64,000 nt of DNA from Myroides sp. WP-1 (GCF_014145635.1 NZ_JACHTC010000006.1:62001-126000); one strand, 5' to 3'. Shown: positions 41,843-50,866, counted from the stretch's first letter. Notes: generated by a model from the letters alone, not told the origin. Program-made: numbers and translations.

Positions 41843-41862
41843 TTCGTTAAGCATTCTTTTTC
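41837..41862 (+). terminator. Attenuator-type terminator at the end of the arginine leader peptide
   Basis: GCTTAA (41837-41842) and TTAAGC (41847-41852) with loop TTCG, then a T-rich tail ATTCTTTTTCT. Downstream, TTCCC (41877-41881) can pair either with GGGAA (41865-41869) or with the GGGGAAA at 41930-41936, and TTTCAA/TTGAAA (41913-41929) forms another stem, so alternative foldings exist. The main stem is only 6 bp. Confidence 0.5.
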
Positions 41863-41997
41863 TGGGGAACTTTTGTTTCCCAATCCAATAAATCTATCCA
41901 TTTTTTAATGTATTTCAACGAGATTGAAAGGGGAAATTCGTGCGTTTAAGCCGATTGAACCATACACTCTGTTGGATTCTAACTATCTGTTTTTGAG

Positions 41998-42678
41998 ATG
42001 AATTCAAATCAGTTTATTGTTATACCAGCGAATGAAACACACGTTGGTTATGCCGCACAAATTTGCGATGAAATGGCACTTTCTGCTCAAGCTCGTGGTA
42101 CGGGAATTGCAAGGAGAAAACCCGAATATGTGGCAAACAAAATGCTGGAAGGCAAAGCCGTAATTGCTTTGCACCGCGACGGAACTTGGGCAGGATTCTG
42201 TTATATAGAAACCTGGAGCCACGGGGAGTATGTTGCCAATTCAGGACTGATTGTCAATCCCGTATTCAGAAAGGAAGGCTTGGCTAAGACCATTAAAAAG
42301 AGAATCTTCGAATTGTCGAGAACCAAATATCCGCAAGCGAAAATATTTGGACTCACCACAGGTTTAGCCGTGATGAAAATCAATTCAGATTTGGGGTATG
42401 AACCGGTTCCCTATTCTGAACTGACGCAGGATGAATCTTTTTGGAAAGGATGTGAAAGTTGTGTCAATTTTTCCATCCTACAAAGCAAGGAACGAAAAAA
42501 CTGCCTCTGCACTTCTATGTTGTGGGATCCTATTGAAAAAGAAAGAGAACTCCGATCAAAAATCGATCAAAAAACCAAAGCCAAAGAACGCTTAAAAGAA
42601 ATGCAGAAAAAATATTCTTTACTCAAGAGACTGCAAATGAAGCTAAAACAAACGGTAAAGAAAACGCATCTATTTTAA
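41998..42678 (+). CDS. GNAT acyltransferase, putative N-acetyl/N-succinylglutamate synthase
   Basis: A 226-aa GNAT-fold protein. The acyl-CoA-binding region is visible in GLIVNPVFRKEGLAKTIKKR (about 81-100), with an FGLTT strand after it. The C-terminal 60 residues are Cys-containing (KGCESCVN and NCLCTSM) and then a basic coiled helix. As first gene of the arginine operon it most likely acylates glutamate, replacing ArgA/ArgJ, since no other enzyme for that step is in the operon. Whether it uses acetyl- or succinyl-CoA is open; the argF' residue pattern favours succinyl. It starts 155 bp after the leader peptide. Confidence 0.8.
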   Translation: MNSNQFIVIPANETHVGYAAQICDEMALSAQARGTGIARRKPEYVANKMLEGKAVIALHRDGTWAGFCYIETWSHGEYVANSGLIVNPVFRKEGLAKTIKKRIFELSRTKYPQAKIFGLTTGLAVMKINSDLGYEPVPYSELTQDESFWKGCESCVNFSILQSKERKNCLCTSMLWDPIEKERELRSKIDQKTKAKERLKEMQKKYSLLKRLQMKLKQTVKKTHLF

Positions 42679-42695
42679 ATTTAACAAGAAACAAA

Positions 42696-43895
42696 ATGAA
42701 CAAAAAAATAGTTTTAGCCTTTAGTGGCGGATTAGATACAAGCTTTTGCGTCATCTATTTAAAAGAAGAGTTGGGATATGAAGTGCACTCTGTTGTTGTG
42801 AACACAGGAGGTTTTTCTCCAGAAGAATTAAAAGAAATTGAACTCAAAGCGTACAATTTAGGTGTAACTTCTCATACGACAATTGATGAAACAGAAGCAT
42901 ACTATAACGATTGTGTGAAATACTTGATTTTTGGCAACGTATTGAAAAATGCAACCTACCCTTTGTCAGTAAGTGCTGAACGCGTTTGTCAAGCTACAGC
43001 TATTGCCAATTATGCCAAACAAATTCAAGCTACAGCTGTAGCTCACGGAAGTACAGGAGCAGGAAATGATCAAGTGCGTTTTGATATGATTTTTAATATT
43101 TTACTTCCTGAAATTGAGATCATTACTCCTATTCGAGATTTGAAATTGAGCAGAGAAGAAGAAATTGCCTATTTGGAACAACACGGAGTTAAAATAAACG
43201 CAGAAAAAGCAAAATATTCGATTAATAAAGGATTGTGGGGAACTTCAGTGGGAGGAAAAGAAACGTTAACTTCTAATCTATATTTACCAGAAGAAGCTTG
43301 GCCAACTCCAGTGACCAAGACAGCCGAAGAGGTTGTTGAAATTGTGTTTGAGCACGGAGAGCCTGTAGCATTAAATGGCCGTCAAATGAACCCTACTGAA
43401 GTCATCCAACAACTACAAGAAATAGCACAACCTTTTGGGATAGGAAGAGATATCCACGTTGGAGATACTATTATTGGTATCAAAGGAAGAGTGGGGTTTG
43501 AAGCTGCGGCTCCACTGATCTTAGTTAAGGCACATCACACCTTAGAAAAACATACCCTTACCAAATGGCAATTGAGTTGGAAAGAGCAATTGAGCGCTTT
43601 TTATGGGAACTATCTGCATGAAGGACAATTTCACGATCCCATCATGCGCGATATCGAAGCTTTTCTGACCAACACCCAAAAAACAGTAAACGGAAAAGTA
43701 TGGATCACCCTTCATCCACACCGTTTTACCATTCAAGGAATTGAATCTGAAAACGATCTAATGTCAAATGATTTTGGTAGTTATGGAGAGATGAACAACA
43801 TGTGGACAGGAGAAGATGTTAAAGGATTTTCTAAAATATTTGGTAACCAAGTGATGATTTGGCACAAAGTAAATACCCCAAAAGATGAGTCTTAG
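42696..43895 (+). CDS. argG: Argininosuccinate synthase
   Basis: Joins citrulline and aspartate with ATP to form argininosuccinate. It is 399 aa, the usual length. The ATP pyrophosphatase loop LAFSGGLDTSFCVIYL is at about 7-22. HGSTGAGNDQVRFD (about 116-129) and the SINKGLWGTSVGGKE region are conserved. In this operon order, argG precedes the acyl-ornithine genes. It overlaps argC by 11 bp, so the two are translationally coupled. Confidence 0.97.
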   Translation: MNKKIVLAFSGGLDTSFCVIYLKEELGYEVHSVVVNTGGFSPEELKEIELKAYNLGVTSHTTIDETEAYYNDCVKYLIFGNVLKNATYPLSVSAERVCQATAIANYAKQIQATAVAHGSTGAGNDQVRFDMIFNILLPEIEIITPIRDLKLSREEEIAYLEQHGVKINAEKAKYSINKGLWGTSVGGKETLTSNLYLPEEAWPTPVTKTAEEVVEIVFEHGEPVALNGRQMNPTEVIQQLQEIAQPFGIGRDIHVGDTIIGIKGRVGFEAAAPLILVKAHHTLEKHTLTKWQLSWKEQLSAFYGNYLHEGQFHDPIMRDIEAFLTNTQKTVNGKVWITLHPHRFTIQGIESENDLMSNDFGSYGEMNNMWTGEDVKGFSKIFGNQVMIWHKVNTPKDES

Positions 43896-44862
43896 TAAAA
43901 TTAAAGTTGGTATTGTTGGTGGTGCTGGATATACAGGAGGAGAATTGCTTCGATTGCTGTTGTGGCATCCGCAAGTAGAGCTCGTATTCGTACATTCAAA
44001 TAGCCATGCTAACCAACCTGTGTATAGCGTACACAGTGATTTGTTTGGCGATACTGAGCTGTTGTTTACCAACACATTGAATGCGAATATAGATGTTGTT
44101 TTTCTGTGTTTAGGACATGGAGATAGCCGCGTATTTTTGCAAGAGAATTTCTTTGGATCAGCTGTGAAAATTGTTGATTTGAGTCAGGATTTCCGATTAA
44201 AAACAGAGGAGAATTCCTTTATTTACGGATTGCCGGAATTGAATAAAGAAAAAATAAAAACAGCGCAGTTTATCGCAAATCCTGGTTGTTTTGCTACAGC
44301 TATTCAATTGGCTTTGTTGCCTTTAGCTGCTCAGCAACTCTTGCCAGATTCTATTTATGTTCAAGCAGTTACAGGATCAACGGGAGCAGGACAAAGTTTA
44401 GCTTCGACTTCTCATTTTAGTTGGCGTGCGAATAATCTATCCGTTTATAAAGCATTTAATCATCAACATTTGGGGGAAATAGGCGAAAGCTTGATGCAGT
44501 TGCAACCAATAAATACCCCTAAAATCAAGTTTATTCCCGAAAGAGGAGATTTTGCTAGGGGGATTTTTGCGAGTATAGTTTTAGAATCGACAAAGGATCT
44601 GGAAGAACTACAAATGCTGTACAAACAGTATTACGAAGAACATCCTTTTACTCATGTTAGCACAACAGACATTCACCTCAAGCAAGTAATAAACACCAAT
44701 AAATGTTTGATTTCAATTACAAAAAATCAAGAGGACGTATTGATTACTTGTGCTATTGATAACCTATTGAAAGGGGCTGCCGGACAAGCGGTTCAAAATA
44801 TGAATCTCCTTTTTGGATTAGACGAAAAAATGGGATTAAACTTGAAGGCTTCTGCTTTCTAA
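43885..44862 (+). CDS. argC: N-acyl-gamma-glutamyl-phosphate reductase
   Basis: Reduces N-acylglutamyl phosphate to the semialdehyde with NADPH. It is 325 aa. The Rossmann loop VGGAGYTGGELLRLL (about 11-25), the catalytic Cys135 in ANPGCFATA and the conserved His in FNHQHLGEIGE are in place. The ATG at 43885 lies inside the end of argG; the protein starts right at the conserved strand IKVGIVGGAG, which supports it. The enzyme may use N-succinyl rather than N-acetyl intermediates, judged from argF'. Confidence 0.96.
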   Translation: MSLSKIKVGIVGGAGYTGGELLRLLLWHPQVELVFVHSNSHANQPVYSVHSDLFGDTELLFTNTLNANIDVVFLCLGHGDSRVFLQENFFGSAVKIVDLSQDFRLKTEENSFIYGLPELNKEKIKTAQFIANPGCFATAIQLALLPLAAQQLLPDSIYVQAVTGSTGAGQSLASTSHFSWRANNLSVYKAFNHQHLGEIGESLMQLQPINTPKIKFIPERGDFARGIFASIVLESTKDLEELQMLYKQYYEEHPFTHVSTTDIHLKQVINTNKCLISITKNQEDVLITCAIDNLLKGAAGQAVQNMNLLFGLDEKMGLNLKASAF

Positions 44863-44875
44863 ATTCGATAAAATT

Positions 44876-46015
44876 ATGATGAAATTATACGATGTATATC
44901 CTTTAAACCCAATTGAAATAGTAAAAGGACAGGGAAGCTATGTTTTCGATAAAAACGGACAAACGTATTTAGATTTATATGGCGGACATGCCGTTATTTC
45001 TATCGGACATACTCATCCGCATTATGTTGATCGTGTCAAAAAACAATTGGATCAAATCGGGTTTTACTCCAATTCTATAGAGATTCCCCTACAACAACAA
45101 GTGGCAACCTTGTTAGGAGAAGTTGCTGGAATAAACGACTATCAGTTGTTTTTGTGTAACTCTGGAGCGGAGGCAAATGAGAATGCACTCAAATTAGCAT
45201 CTTTTCACAATGGAAGAAAAAAGGTAATTGCCTTTTCTCAAGCTTTTCACGGAAGAACTTCGTTAGCGGTTGCTGCAACAGATAATCCTAAAATTGTCGC
45301 AGCAGTTAATCAAACAGATCACGTTGTTTTTTTGCCCTTTAACGATGAAAATGCTTTGGAACAAGCCTTTCAGGCATATGGAGAGGAAGTAACGGCAGTA
45401 ATTATTGAAGGAATCCAAGGAGTTGGTGGAATTCAAGTGGCAACGCCTTCTTTTCTGCAAAAAATAAGAACGCTTACAACACAATATGGCGCTGTTTTTA
45501 TTGCTGATGAAATTCAGTGTGGATACGGGAGAACAGGTTCTTTTTATGCAGTTAACGATGGTGGAGTTCAAGCGGATATTTACACCATGGCAAAGGGAAT
45601 GGGAAATGGATTCCCTATTGGAGCGGTTGCTTTATCTCCCAAATTTACACCCTGGCATGGACAATTGGGAACGACATTTGGCGGGAATCACTTAGCCTGT
45701 GCAGCTGCAGTTGCTGTACTCGAAGTGATACAACAAGAGCAATTGTTGGAGCAAGCGCAAAAAACTGGGGCATATTTGATGGAAGAATTAAAAAAATTCA
45801 ACAAAATTCAAGAAGTAAGAGGAAAAGGTCTAATGATTGGAATCGACTTGCCTGTTGAATTAAAGGGAGTGCGCAATGACTTGTTGTTTAAAGATTTCAT
45901 ATTTACAGGTAATGCTAGCCCTAATGTTATTCGTTTACTGCCTGCGTTGAATATCAAGCAGCAAGAGGTCGATCTATTTTTAGAAAAATTCAACAAGAGA
46001 TTACAACAATACTAA
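44876..46015 (+). CDS. argD: N-acyl-ornithine aminotransferase
   Basis: A class III PLP-dependent aminotransferase that makes N-acylornithine from the semialdehyde and glutamate. It is 379 aa. CNSGAEANENALKLA (about 94-108), FIADEIQCGYGRTG (208-221, Asp211 contacts the PLP ring nitrogen) and the Schiff-base Lys240 in TMAKGMGNG are visible. Two successive ATG codons (44876, 44879) are both possible starts. It is slightly shorter than E. coli ArgD (406). Fourth gene of the arginine operon, 13 bp after argC. Confidence 0.95.
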   Translation: MMKLYDVYPLNPIEIVKGQGSYVFDKNGQTYLDLYGGHAVISIGHTHPHYVDRVKKQLDQIGFYSNSIEIPLQQQVATLLGEVAGINDYQLFLCNSGAEANENALKLASFHNGRKKVIAFSQAFHGRTSLAVAATDNPKIVAAVNQTDHVVFLPFNDENALEQAFQAYGEEVTAVIIEGIQGVGGIQVATPSFLQKIRTLTTQYGAVFIADEIQCGYGRTGSFYAVNDGGVQADIYTMAKGMGNGFPIGAVALSPKFTPWHGQLGTTFGGNHLACAAAVAVLEVIQQEQLLEQAQKTGAYLMEELKKFNKIQEVRGKGLMIGIDLPVELKGVRNDLLFKDFIFTGNASPNVIRLLPALNIKQQEVDLFLEKFNKRLQQY

Positions 46016-46026
46016 TACAAGAACCA

Positions 46027-47025
46027 ATGAAACAGTTTTTTTCAGTACACGATATTCCTTCCTTAGCTGAAGCAGTACAAACAGCTTTAGCGTGTAAGGC
46101 AAATCCTTTTCAAGAAGAACAACTAGGAAAACATAAAGTGATAGGCTTAGTGTTTTTAAATCCGAGTTTGCGTACGCGTATGAGTACACAAAAAGCAGCT
46201 TTGAATTTGGGTATGGATGTGATGATTATGAATATGACTTCTGACGGATGGGCACTAGAAACGAAAGATGGAGTAGTGATGGATGGCGATACGGCAGAAC
46301 ATATCAAAGAAGCTGCTGCTGTAATGGGAGAGTATTGCGATATTTTAGGTTTGCGTTCTTTTCCCAATTTAAAAAATGCAGAGGAAGACTACAGTGAAGA
46401 GTTGTTTCACAAGTTTGCCCAATATTGCGGAAAACCTGTTGTGAGCTTAGAGAGTGCAACTAGACATCCCTTACAAAGCTTTACTGATTTGATGACAATT
46501 ATTGAAAAGGGCAATTATACTTATGAGCAAAGCAAAAAAGAATACGTCCCACAAGGGAAGAAACCCAAAGTAGTATTGACTTGGGCCCCTCATGTGAAAG
46601 CCTTGCCTCAAGCTGTACCCAATTCATTTGCAGAATGGATGATTAAAGCTGAACAACTCGGATGGATCGATTTTGTCATTGCGCATCCTGAGGGCTATGC
46701 ATTGGCAGAAGAATTCACATCTGGCGCTACAACAACTACAGATCAAAAAGAAGCGTTAGAAGGAGCTGACTTTATATATGTAAAGAATTGGTCAAGTTAC
46801 GAACACTATGGAGAAATTTTAAGTACTGACCCATCGTGGATGTTGACTTTAGAAAAATTAAAAGAAACAAACAACGCGAAAGTCATGCACTGTTTACCTG
46901 TAAGACGAGATGTTGTTATTGCTTCAGAAGTGTTAGATAGTGAGCATGCTATTGTAATTGAACAAGCGAGTAATAGAGTATGGGCTGCTCAAGCGGTTTT
47001 ACAAGAAATGTTGAAAAATAAATAA
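46027..47025 (+). CDS. argF': N-succinyl/acetyl-ornithine carbamoyltransferase
   Basis: Carbamoylates an N-acylated ornithine, in place of ordinary ornithine carbamoyltransferase. It is 332 aa. The carbamoyl-phosphate motif reads FLNPSLRTR (43-51), with W75, R110, HPLQ (147-150) and HCLPVRRD near the end. W75 and R110 each sit two positions before the residues W77 and R112 of the Xanthomonas acetylornithine enzyme. The specificity residue Glu92 then falls on Ala90 here. Published mutants with Ala at that site prefer succinylornithine, so a succinyl pathway as in Bacteroides fragilis is likely. The alignment was done by eye. Confidence 0.93.
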   Translation: MKQFFSVHDIPSLAEAVQTALACKANPFQEEQLGKHKVIGLVFLNPSLRTRMSTQKAALNLGMDVMIMNMTSDGWALETKDGVVMDGDTAEHIKEAAAVMGEYCDILGLRSFPNLKNAEEDYSEELFHKFAQYCGKPVVSLESATRHPLQSFTDLMTIIEKGNYTYEQSKKEYVPQGKKPKVVLTWAPHVKALPQAVPNSFAEWMIKAEQLGWIDFVIAHPEGYALAEEFTSGATTTTDQKEALEGADFIYVKNWSSYEHYGEILSTDPSWMLTLEKLKETNNAKVMHCLPVRRDVVIASEVLDSEHAIVIEQASNRVWAAQAVLQEMLKNK

Positions 47026-47027
47026 AG

Positions 47028-47807
47028 ATGCAAAAACTAACAGTAATCAAAATAGGTGGAAATATTGTTGATGACGAAAAAGCATTAAGCGATTTTCTTG
47101 ATGCATTTTCACAAGTAGAGGCACCTAAAATTTTAGTGCATGGAGGAGGAAAATTGGCTACAAAATTGGCTGATCAACTAGGGGTGTCTACTGATATGGT
47201 GGAGGGACGAAGAATTACTACGCAAGCCATGTTGCCTGTTACTGTTATGGTTTATGCTGGATTAATCAACAAACAAATCGTTGCACAATTGCAGAATAGA
47301 AAATGTGATGCTTTAGGTGTTTCTGGTGCTGATGGGCAACTGATTACAAGTACAAAACGTCCCGTGTCAACGGTAGATTACGGGTTCGTCGGAGATTGCA
47401 CACCTCAGGATGTCAATACAACGCGTTTACAGCAAATACTAAACTTGGGACTCTGTCCTGTATTTTCTGCTATAACAGCTGATAAAGAAGGACAGTTATT
47501 GAATACGAATGCCGATACAATTGCTTCAAACCTGGCCATCGCCTTGACAACACACTATCATGTAGATCTTGTTTATTGCTTTGAACGCAAAGGAGTATTG
47601 CGCGATGTACAAGATGAAAACTCTGTAATTTCCAACCTTAATGCAATTAACTTTAAACAGTTAAAGGAAGAGGGAATCATTGCAGCGGGGATGGTTCCCA
47701 AAATTGTCAATGCCTTAAACGCTGTTGAACAAAAGGTAGCACAAGTCTACATTAAACAAGCAAATGACCTATTAGATGAAAAGGCCGGTACTTGTATTAG
47801 CCGTTAA
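47028..47807 (+). CDS. argB: N-acylglutamate kinase
   Basis: Phosphorylates N-acylglutamate, second step of the pathway, using ATP. It is 259 aa, an amino acid kinase fold. KIGGNIVDD (8-16) and HGGGKLATKLA (39-49) are the nucleotide and substrate loops. NTNADTIASNLAIAL and GIIAAGMVPKI further along are conserved. The N-terminal helix linked to arginine feedback in ring-shaped hexameric enzymes is missing, so feedback inhibition of this kinase is unlikely. It starts 2 bp after argF'. Confidence 0.96.
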   Translation: MQKLTVIKIGGNIVDDEKALSDFLDAFSQVEAPKILVHGGGKLATKLADQLGVSTDMVEGRRITTQAMLPVTVMVYAGLINKQIVAQLQNRKCDALGVSGADGQLITSTKRPVSTVDYGFVGDCTPQDVNTTRLQQILNLGLCPVFSAITADKEGQLLNTNADTIASNLAIALTTHYHVDLVYCFERKGVLRDVQDENSVISNLNAINFKQLKEEGIIAAGMVPKIVNALNAVEQKVAQVYIKQANDLLDEKAGTCISR

Positions 47808-47822
47808 CCACAACATAAAGAG

Positions 47823-48884
47823 ATGAAAACAGAAATAACTACAGCCGCAATACAACTATTACAAGAATTAATCGCAACACCCTCATTTAGTAAAGAAGAA
47901 GAGGGTACAGCAGAATTAATCGCTAAGTTTTTACAGCAAAATGACGTGGTTATTCATCGCGAATTAAACAATGTATGGGCTTTTAATCAGTATTATGATT
48001 CAAATAAACCAACCATTTTGTTGAATTCGCACCATGATACCGTTCGTCCGAATAAGGATTATACACGAAATCCTTTTGCTCCTGCAATTGAGGAAGGAAA
48101 ATTGTTTGGGTTGGGAAGTAATGATGCAGGAGGATGCTTAGTTTCTCTTTTGGCTACTTTTCTGTACTTCCATAAAGAAAAGGACTTGAAATATAATTTT
48201 TGTATTGCAGCGACAGCGGAAGAAGAAATATCAGGAACAAATGGTTTAGAATACGTGATTCCCAAATTAGGAGAATTAGCTTTCGCAATAGTAGGCGAAC
48301 CTACACAAATGCATCTTGCAGTGGCTGAACGAGGATTGATGGTACTCGATTGTACCGCCCATGGTCGTTCAGGACATGCAGCTAGAAATGAAGGAGATAA
48401 CGCTATTTTGAAAGCAATAAGCGATATCGAGTGGTTTACAACCTATCAGTTCCCAAAAGTATCTGATGAATTTGGTCCAATAAAAATGAGCGTGACGATG
48501 ATTCAGGCTGGATCACAACACAATGTCGTACCGTCAACCTGTGATTTTGTCGTGGATATTCGCGTTACAGATGCCTATACCAATGAAGAAGTACTGAATA
48601 TCATTAGACAAGAAGTAGGGTGTGAAGTCAAAGCGCGTTCTACTCGTTTAAAACCTTCGTCTATTTCCAAAGAACACCCGATTGTTCTCGCAGGTATACA
48701 ATTAGGACGAATGACGTATGGATCACCAACTACAAGCGATCAAGCATTATTAGATATTCCTTCGCTAAAATGTGGTCCTGGTGATTCTGCGCGATCTCAT
48801 ACAGCGGATGAATTTATTTATGTGCATGAAATTGAAGAAGGAATTGCCCTTTATATCGATATGTTGAATCAAATAGTGAAGTAA
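47823..48884 (+). CDS. argE: M20 metallopeptidase, ArgE-type N-acyl-citrulline/ornithine deacylase
   Basis: A 353-aa zinc-dependent M20 family hydrolase. NSHHDTV (68-74, His70 and Asp72 around the metal), GSNDAGG with Asp101, and AATAEEEISG with catalytic Glu133/Glu134 are conserved, as is a dimerisation domain between about 170 and 270. Between argB and argH it should remove the acyl group from N-acylcitrulline (or N-acylornithine), giving citrulline for argG. Because the carbamoyltransferase works on the acylated substrate, deacylation must follow it. The acyl group, acetyl or succinyl, is not decidable from this gene. Confidence 0.92.
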   Translation: MKTEITTAAIQLLQELIATPSFSKEEEGTAELIAKFLQQNDVVIHRELNNVWAFNQYYDSNKPTILLNSHHDTVRPNKDYTRNPFAPAIEEGKLFGLGSNDAGGCLVSLLATFLYFHKEKDLKYNFCIAATAEEEISGTNGLEYVIPKLGELAFAIVGEPTQMHLAVAERGLMVLDCTAHGRSGHAARNEGDNAILKAISDIEWFTTYQFPKVSDEFGPIKMSVTMIQAGSQHNVVPSTCDFVVDIRVTDAYTNEEVLNIIRQEVGCEVKARSTRLKPSSISKEHPIVLAGIQLGRMTYGSPTTSDQALLDIPSLKCGPGDSARSHTADEFIYVHEIEEGIALYIDMLNQIVK

Positions 48885-48885
48885 A

Positions 48886-50217
48886 ATGAAACTATGGCAA
48901 AAAAATACGACAGTTGATCAAGCCGTTGATGCTTTCACTGTCGGTCAAGATAGAGCAATGGATATGAACTTAGCCCCTTTTGATGTGCTAGGCTCTTTAG
49001 CTCACACCCAAATGTTACAGCAGATTGGCCTGTTGACAACGGATGAATTAGCGGTAATTCAAAAAGAATTAAAGACAATCTACGGCGAAATTATCAACGG
49101 ACAATTTCAAATCGAAGAAGAAGTAGAAGATATTCACTCGCAAATAGAGCTGTTATTAACGAGAAGAATTGGAGAAGCAGGAAAAAAAATTCACGCTGGA
49201 CGTTCGAGAAATGATCAGGTTTTAGTTGATTTAAAACTGTATTTTAGACATGAAATAGAAGAAGTTGTTCAACAAGTACAAGCCGTTTTTGAAACATTTC
49301 AGCAGTTGAGTAATCAACATAAAACTATTTTAATGCCTGGATATACGCATTTGCAAGTGGCCATGCCCTCGTCATTTGGGCTTTGGTTTGGTGCTTATGC
49401 GGAGAGCTTGGTTGATGATTTAGAAATGATGCTAGCTGCTTGGAAAGTGGTGAACAAAAATCCCCTAGGTTCGGCAGCGGGATATGGTTCTTCCTTTCCT
49501 TTAGATCGTCAACTTACAACCGATCTTCTTGGGTTTCAATGCATGAACTACAACGTGGTTTATGCACAAATGGGAAGAGGAAAGAGCGAGCGTTTATTAG
49601 CTCAAGGAATTAGTTCGATTGCCGCTACTTTAGGAAAATGGGCGATGGATTGTTGCTTGTACATGAGTCAGAATTACAACTTTATTCACTTTCCCGACCA
49701 TTTAACTACTGGATCGAGTATCATGCCACACAAAAAAAATCCGGATGTATTAGAGCTTATTCGTTCGCGTTGCAATAAAATACAAGCACTACCCAATGAA
49801 ATTGCCCTAATGACTACCAATCTACCTGCCGGTTATCACAGAGATTTGCAATTGCTTAAAGAAAATTTATTTCCTGCTTTTACATCGTTAAAGGAGTGTT
49901 TAGTAATGACGCAATTGATGTTGAACAACATTGAGGTCAATACAGCTATTTTAAACGATCCTAAATACGATTATTTGTTTAGTGTTGAGGTCGTGAATGC
50001 CTTAGTTTTAGAAGGAATACCCTTTAGGGAGGCTTATAAACAAATCGGTTTAGCTATTGAAGGAGGTACCTATCAACCAGATAAAAATGTACATCACACC
50101 CATCAAGGAAGTATTGGGAATTTGATGAATGAAGAAATAAAAAAAGAATTTAATACTGTATATCAATCCTTTGGATTTGAGCAGATCAAAGATAAACTAG
50201 TACGTTTAGTGTTGTGA
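48886..50217 (+). CDS. argH: Argininosuccinate lyase
   Basis: Splits argininosuccinate into arginine and fumarate, last step of the pathway. It is 443 aa, a fumarase/aspartase superfamily member. HAGRSRNDQV (about 103-112), the signature GSSIMPHKKNP (about 280-290) with the catalytic Ser on the mobile loop, and PGYTHLQVAMP are all present. It ends the operon, one base after argE, and is followed by a strong terminator. No argR-like regulator is in the window, which fits control by attenuation. Confidence 0.97.
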   Translation: MKLWQKNTTVDQAVDAFTVGQDRAMDMNLAPFDVLGSLAHTQMLQQIGLLTTDELAVIQKELKTIYGEIINGQFQIEEEVEDIHSQIELLLTRRIGEAGKKIHAGRSRNDQVLVDLKLYFRHEIEEVVQQVQAVFETFQQLSNQHKTILMPGYTHLQVAMPSSFGLWFGAYAESLVDDLEMMLAAWKVVNKNPLGSAAGYGSSFPLDRQLTTDLLGFQCMNYNVVYAQMGRGKSERLLAQGISSIAATLGKWAMDCCLYMSQNYNFIHFPDHLTTGSSIMPHKKNPDVLELIRSRCNKIQALPNEIALMTTNLPAGYHRDLQLLKENLFPAFTSLKECLVMTQLMLNNIEVNTAILNDPKYDYLFSVEVVNALVLEGIPFREAYKQIGLAIEGGTYQPDKNVHHTHQGSIGNLMNEEIKKEFNTVYQSFGFEQIKDKLVRLVL

Positions 50218-50225
50218 TTAATTGT

Positions 50226-50262
50226 AAAAAAAAAGCATAGAATTTTTTTCTATGCTTTTTTT
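50226..50262 (+). terminator. Rho-independent terminator of the arginine operon
   Basis: AGCATAGAA (50234-50242) and TTCTATGCT (50248-50256) form the core of a longer A/T-extended stem with a T-run, about 10 bp after argH. Confidence 0.93.
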
Positions 50263-50296
50263 GTTTAAATTTATGTTAAATATAAAAGATGTTATT

Positions 50297-50866
50297 ATGA
50301 ATATAATTAATAAATTCTGGGCATGTATCTTGGTGAGTGTGATTTTCTTATCCTCGTGTTCTTCAGATGATGAGAGTTCCTATGATCCTATTTTCTCTGC
50401 TAAATATATACCACTAACTGATTTAACTCAATTAGAAAAATCAACTTATTTTTATGCTGGTATTAAAATTGAAGGATATAAAACAAGCTTACTTCCTCCT
50501 GATGGTACTTCTTGTGTTAAAGACGATATTTTAGTGCCTACATTTGATAATGAAAACAATTTTGAGCGCCTAGAATATATTAGAACAAATAAACGTTGTT
50601 CGGAAGGATTTGGGAGTATTATCTTAGTGAAAAATAAGTTGATTGAAAACGGAATATTGAGAACAAATATGTACTTCAATGGAAATTTTTATTATGATAA
50701 AAATGGAGTACGTCAGTATTATGATAGCGATGAAAATTGGGAGTTTAGAGGTAATTTAGAAATTGGTTTTCAAGGTGATTACTTGCGTATTGAAGATCGA
50801 ATGTCACATTATTCACGTCCAGGTTCTATTGAGAAAGTATATTTATATTTTAAAGCAAAAAGATAA
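50297..50866 (+). CDS. Putative lipoprotein, function unknown
   Basis: 189 aa from the ATG at 50297. The signal is MNIINKFWACILVSVIFLSSC with Cys21 in LSSCS, then SDDESS. A longer frame starting at 50252 is rejected because it begins inside the argH terminator and puts 15 residues before a perfect lipoprotein signal. The mature part is polar, with a pair of Cys residues (DGTSCVKDD and NKRCSEG) that could form a disulfide, and a lipocalin-like beta pattern. Function not recognised. Confidence 0.7.
   Translation: MNIINKFWACILVSVIFLSSCSSDDESSYDPIFSAKYIPLTDLTQLEKSTYFYAGIKIEGYKTSLLPPDGTSCVKDDILVPTFDNENNFERLEYIRTNKRCSEGFGSIILVKNKLIENGILRTNMYFNGNFYYDKNGVRQYYDSDENWEFRGNLEIGFQGDYLRIEDRMSHYSRPGSIEKVYLYFKAKR

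Noticed and set aside
50252-50296. Longer start of the lipoprotein gene at 50252
   Set aside because: It begins inside the argH terminator stem and separates the lipoprotein signal from the N-terminus.
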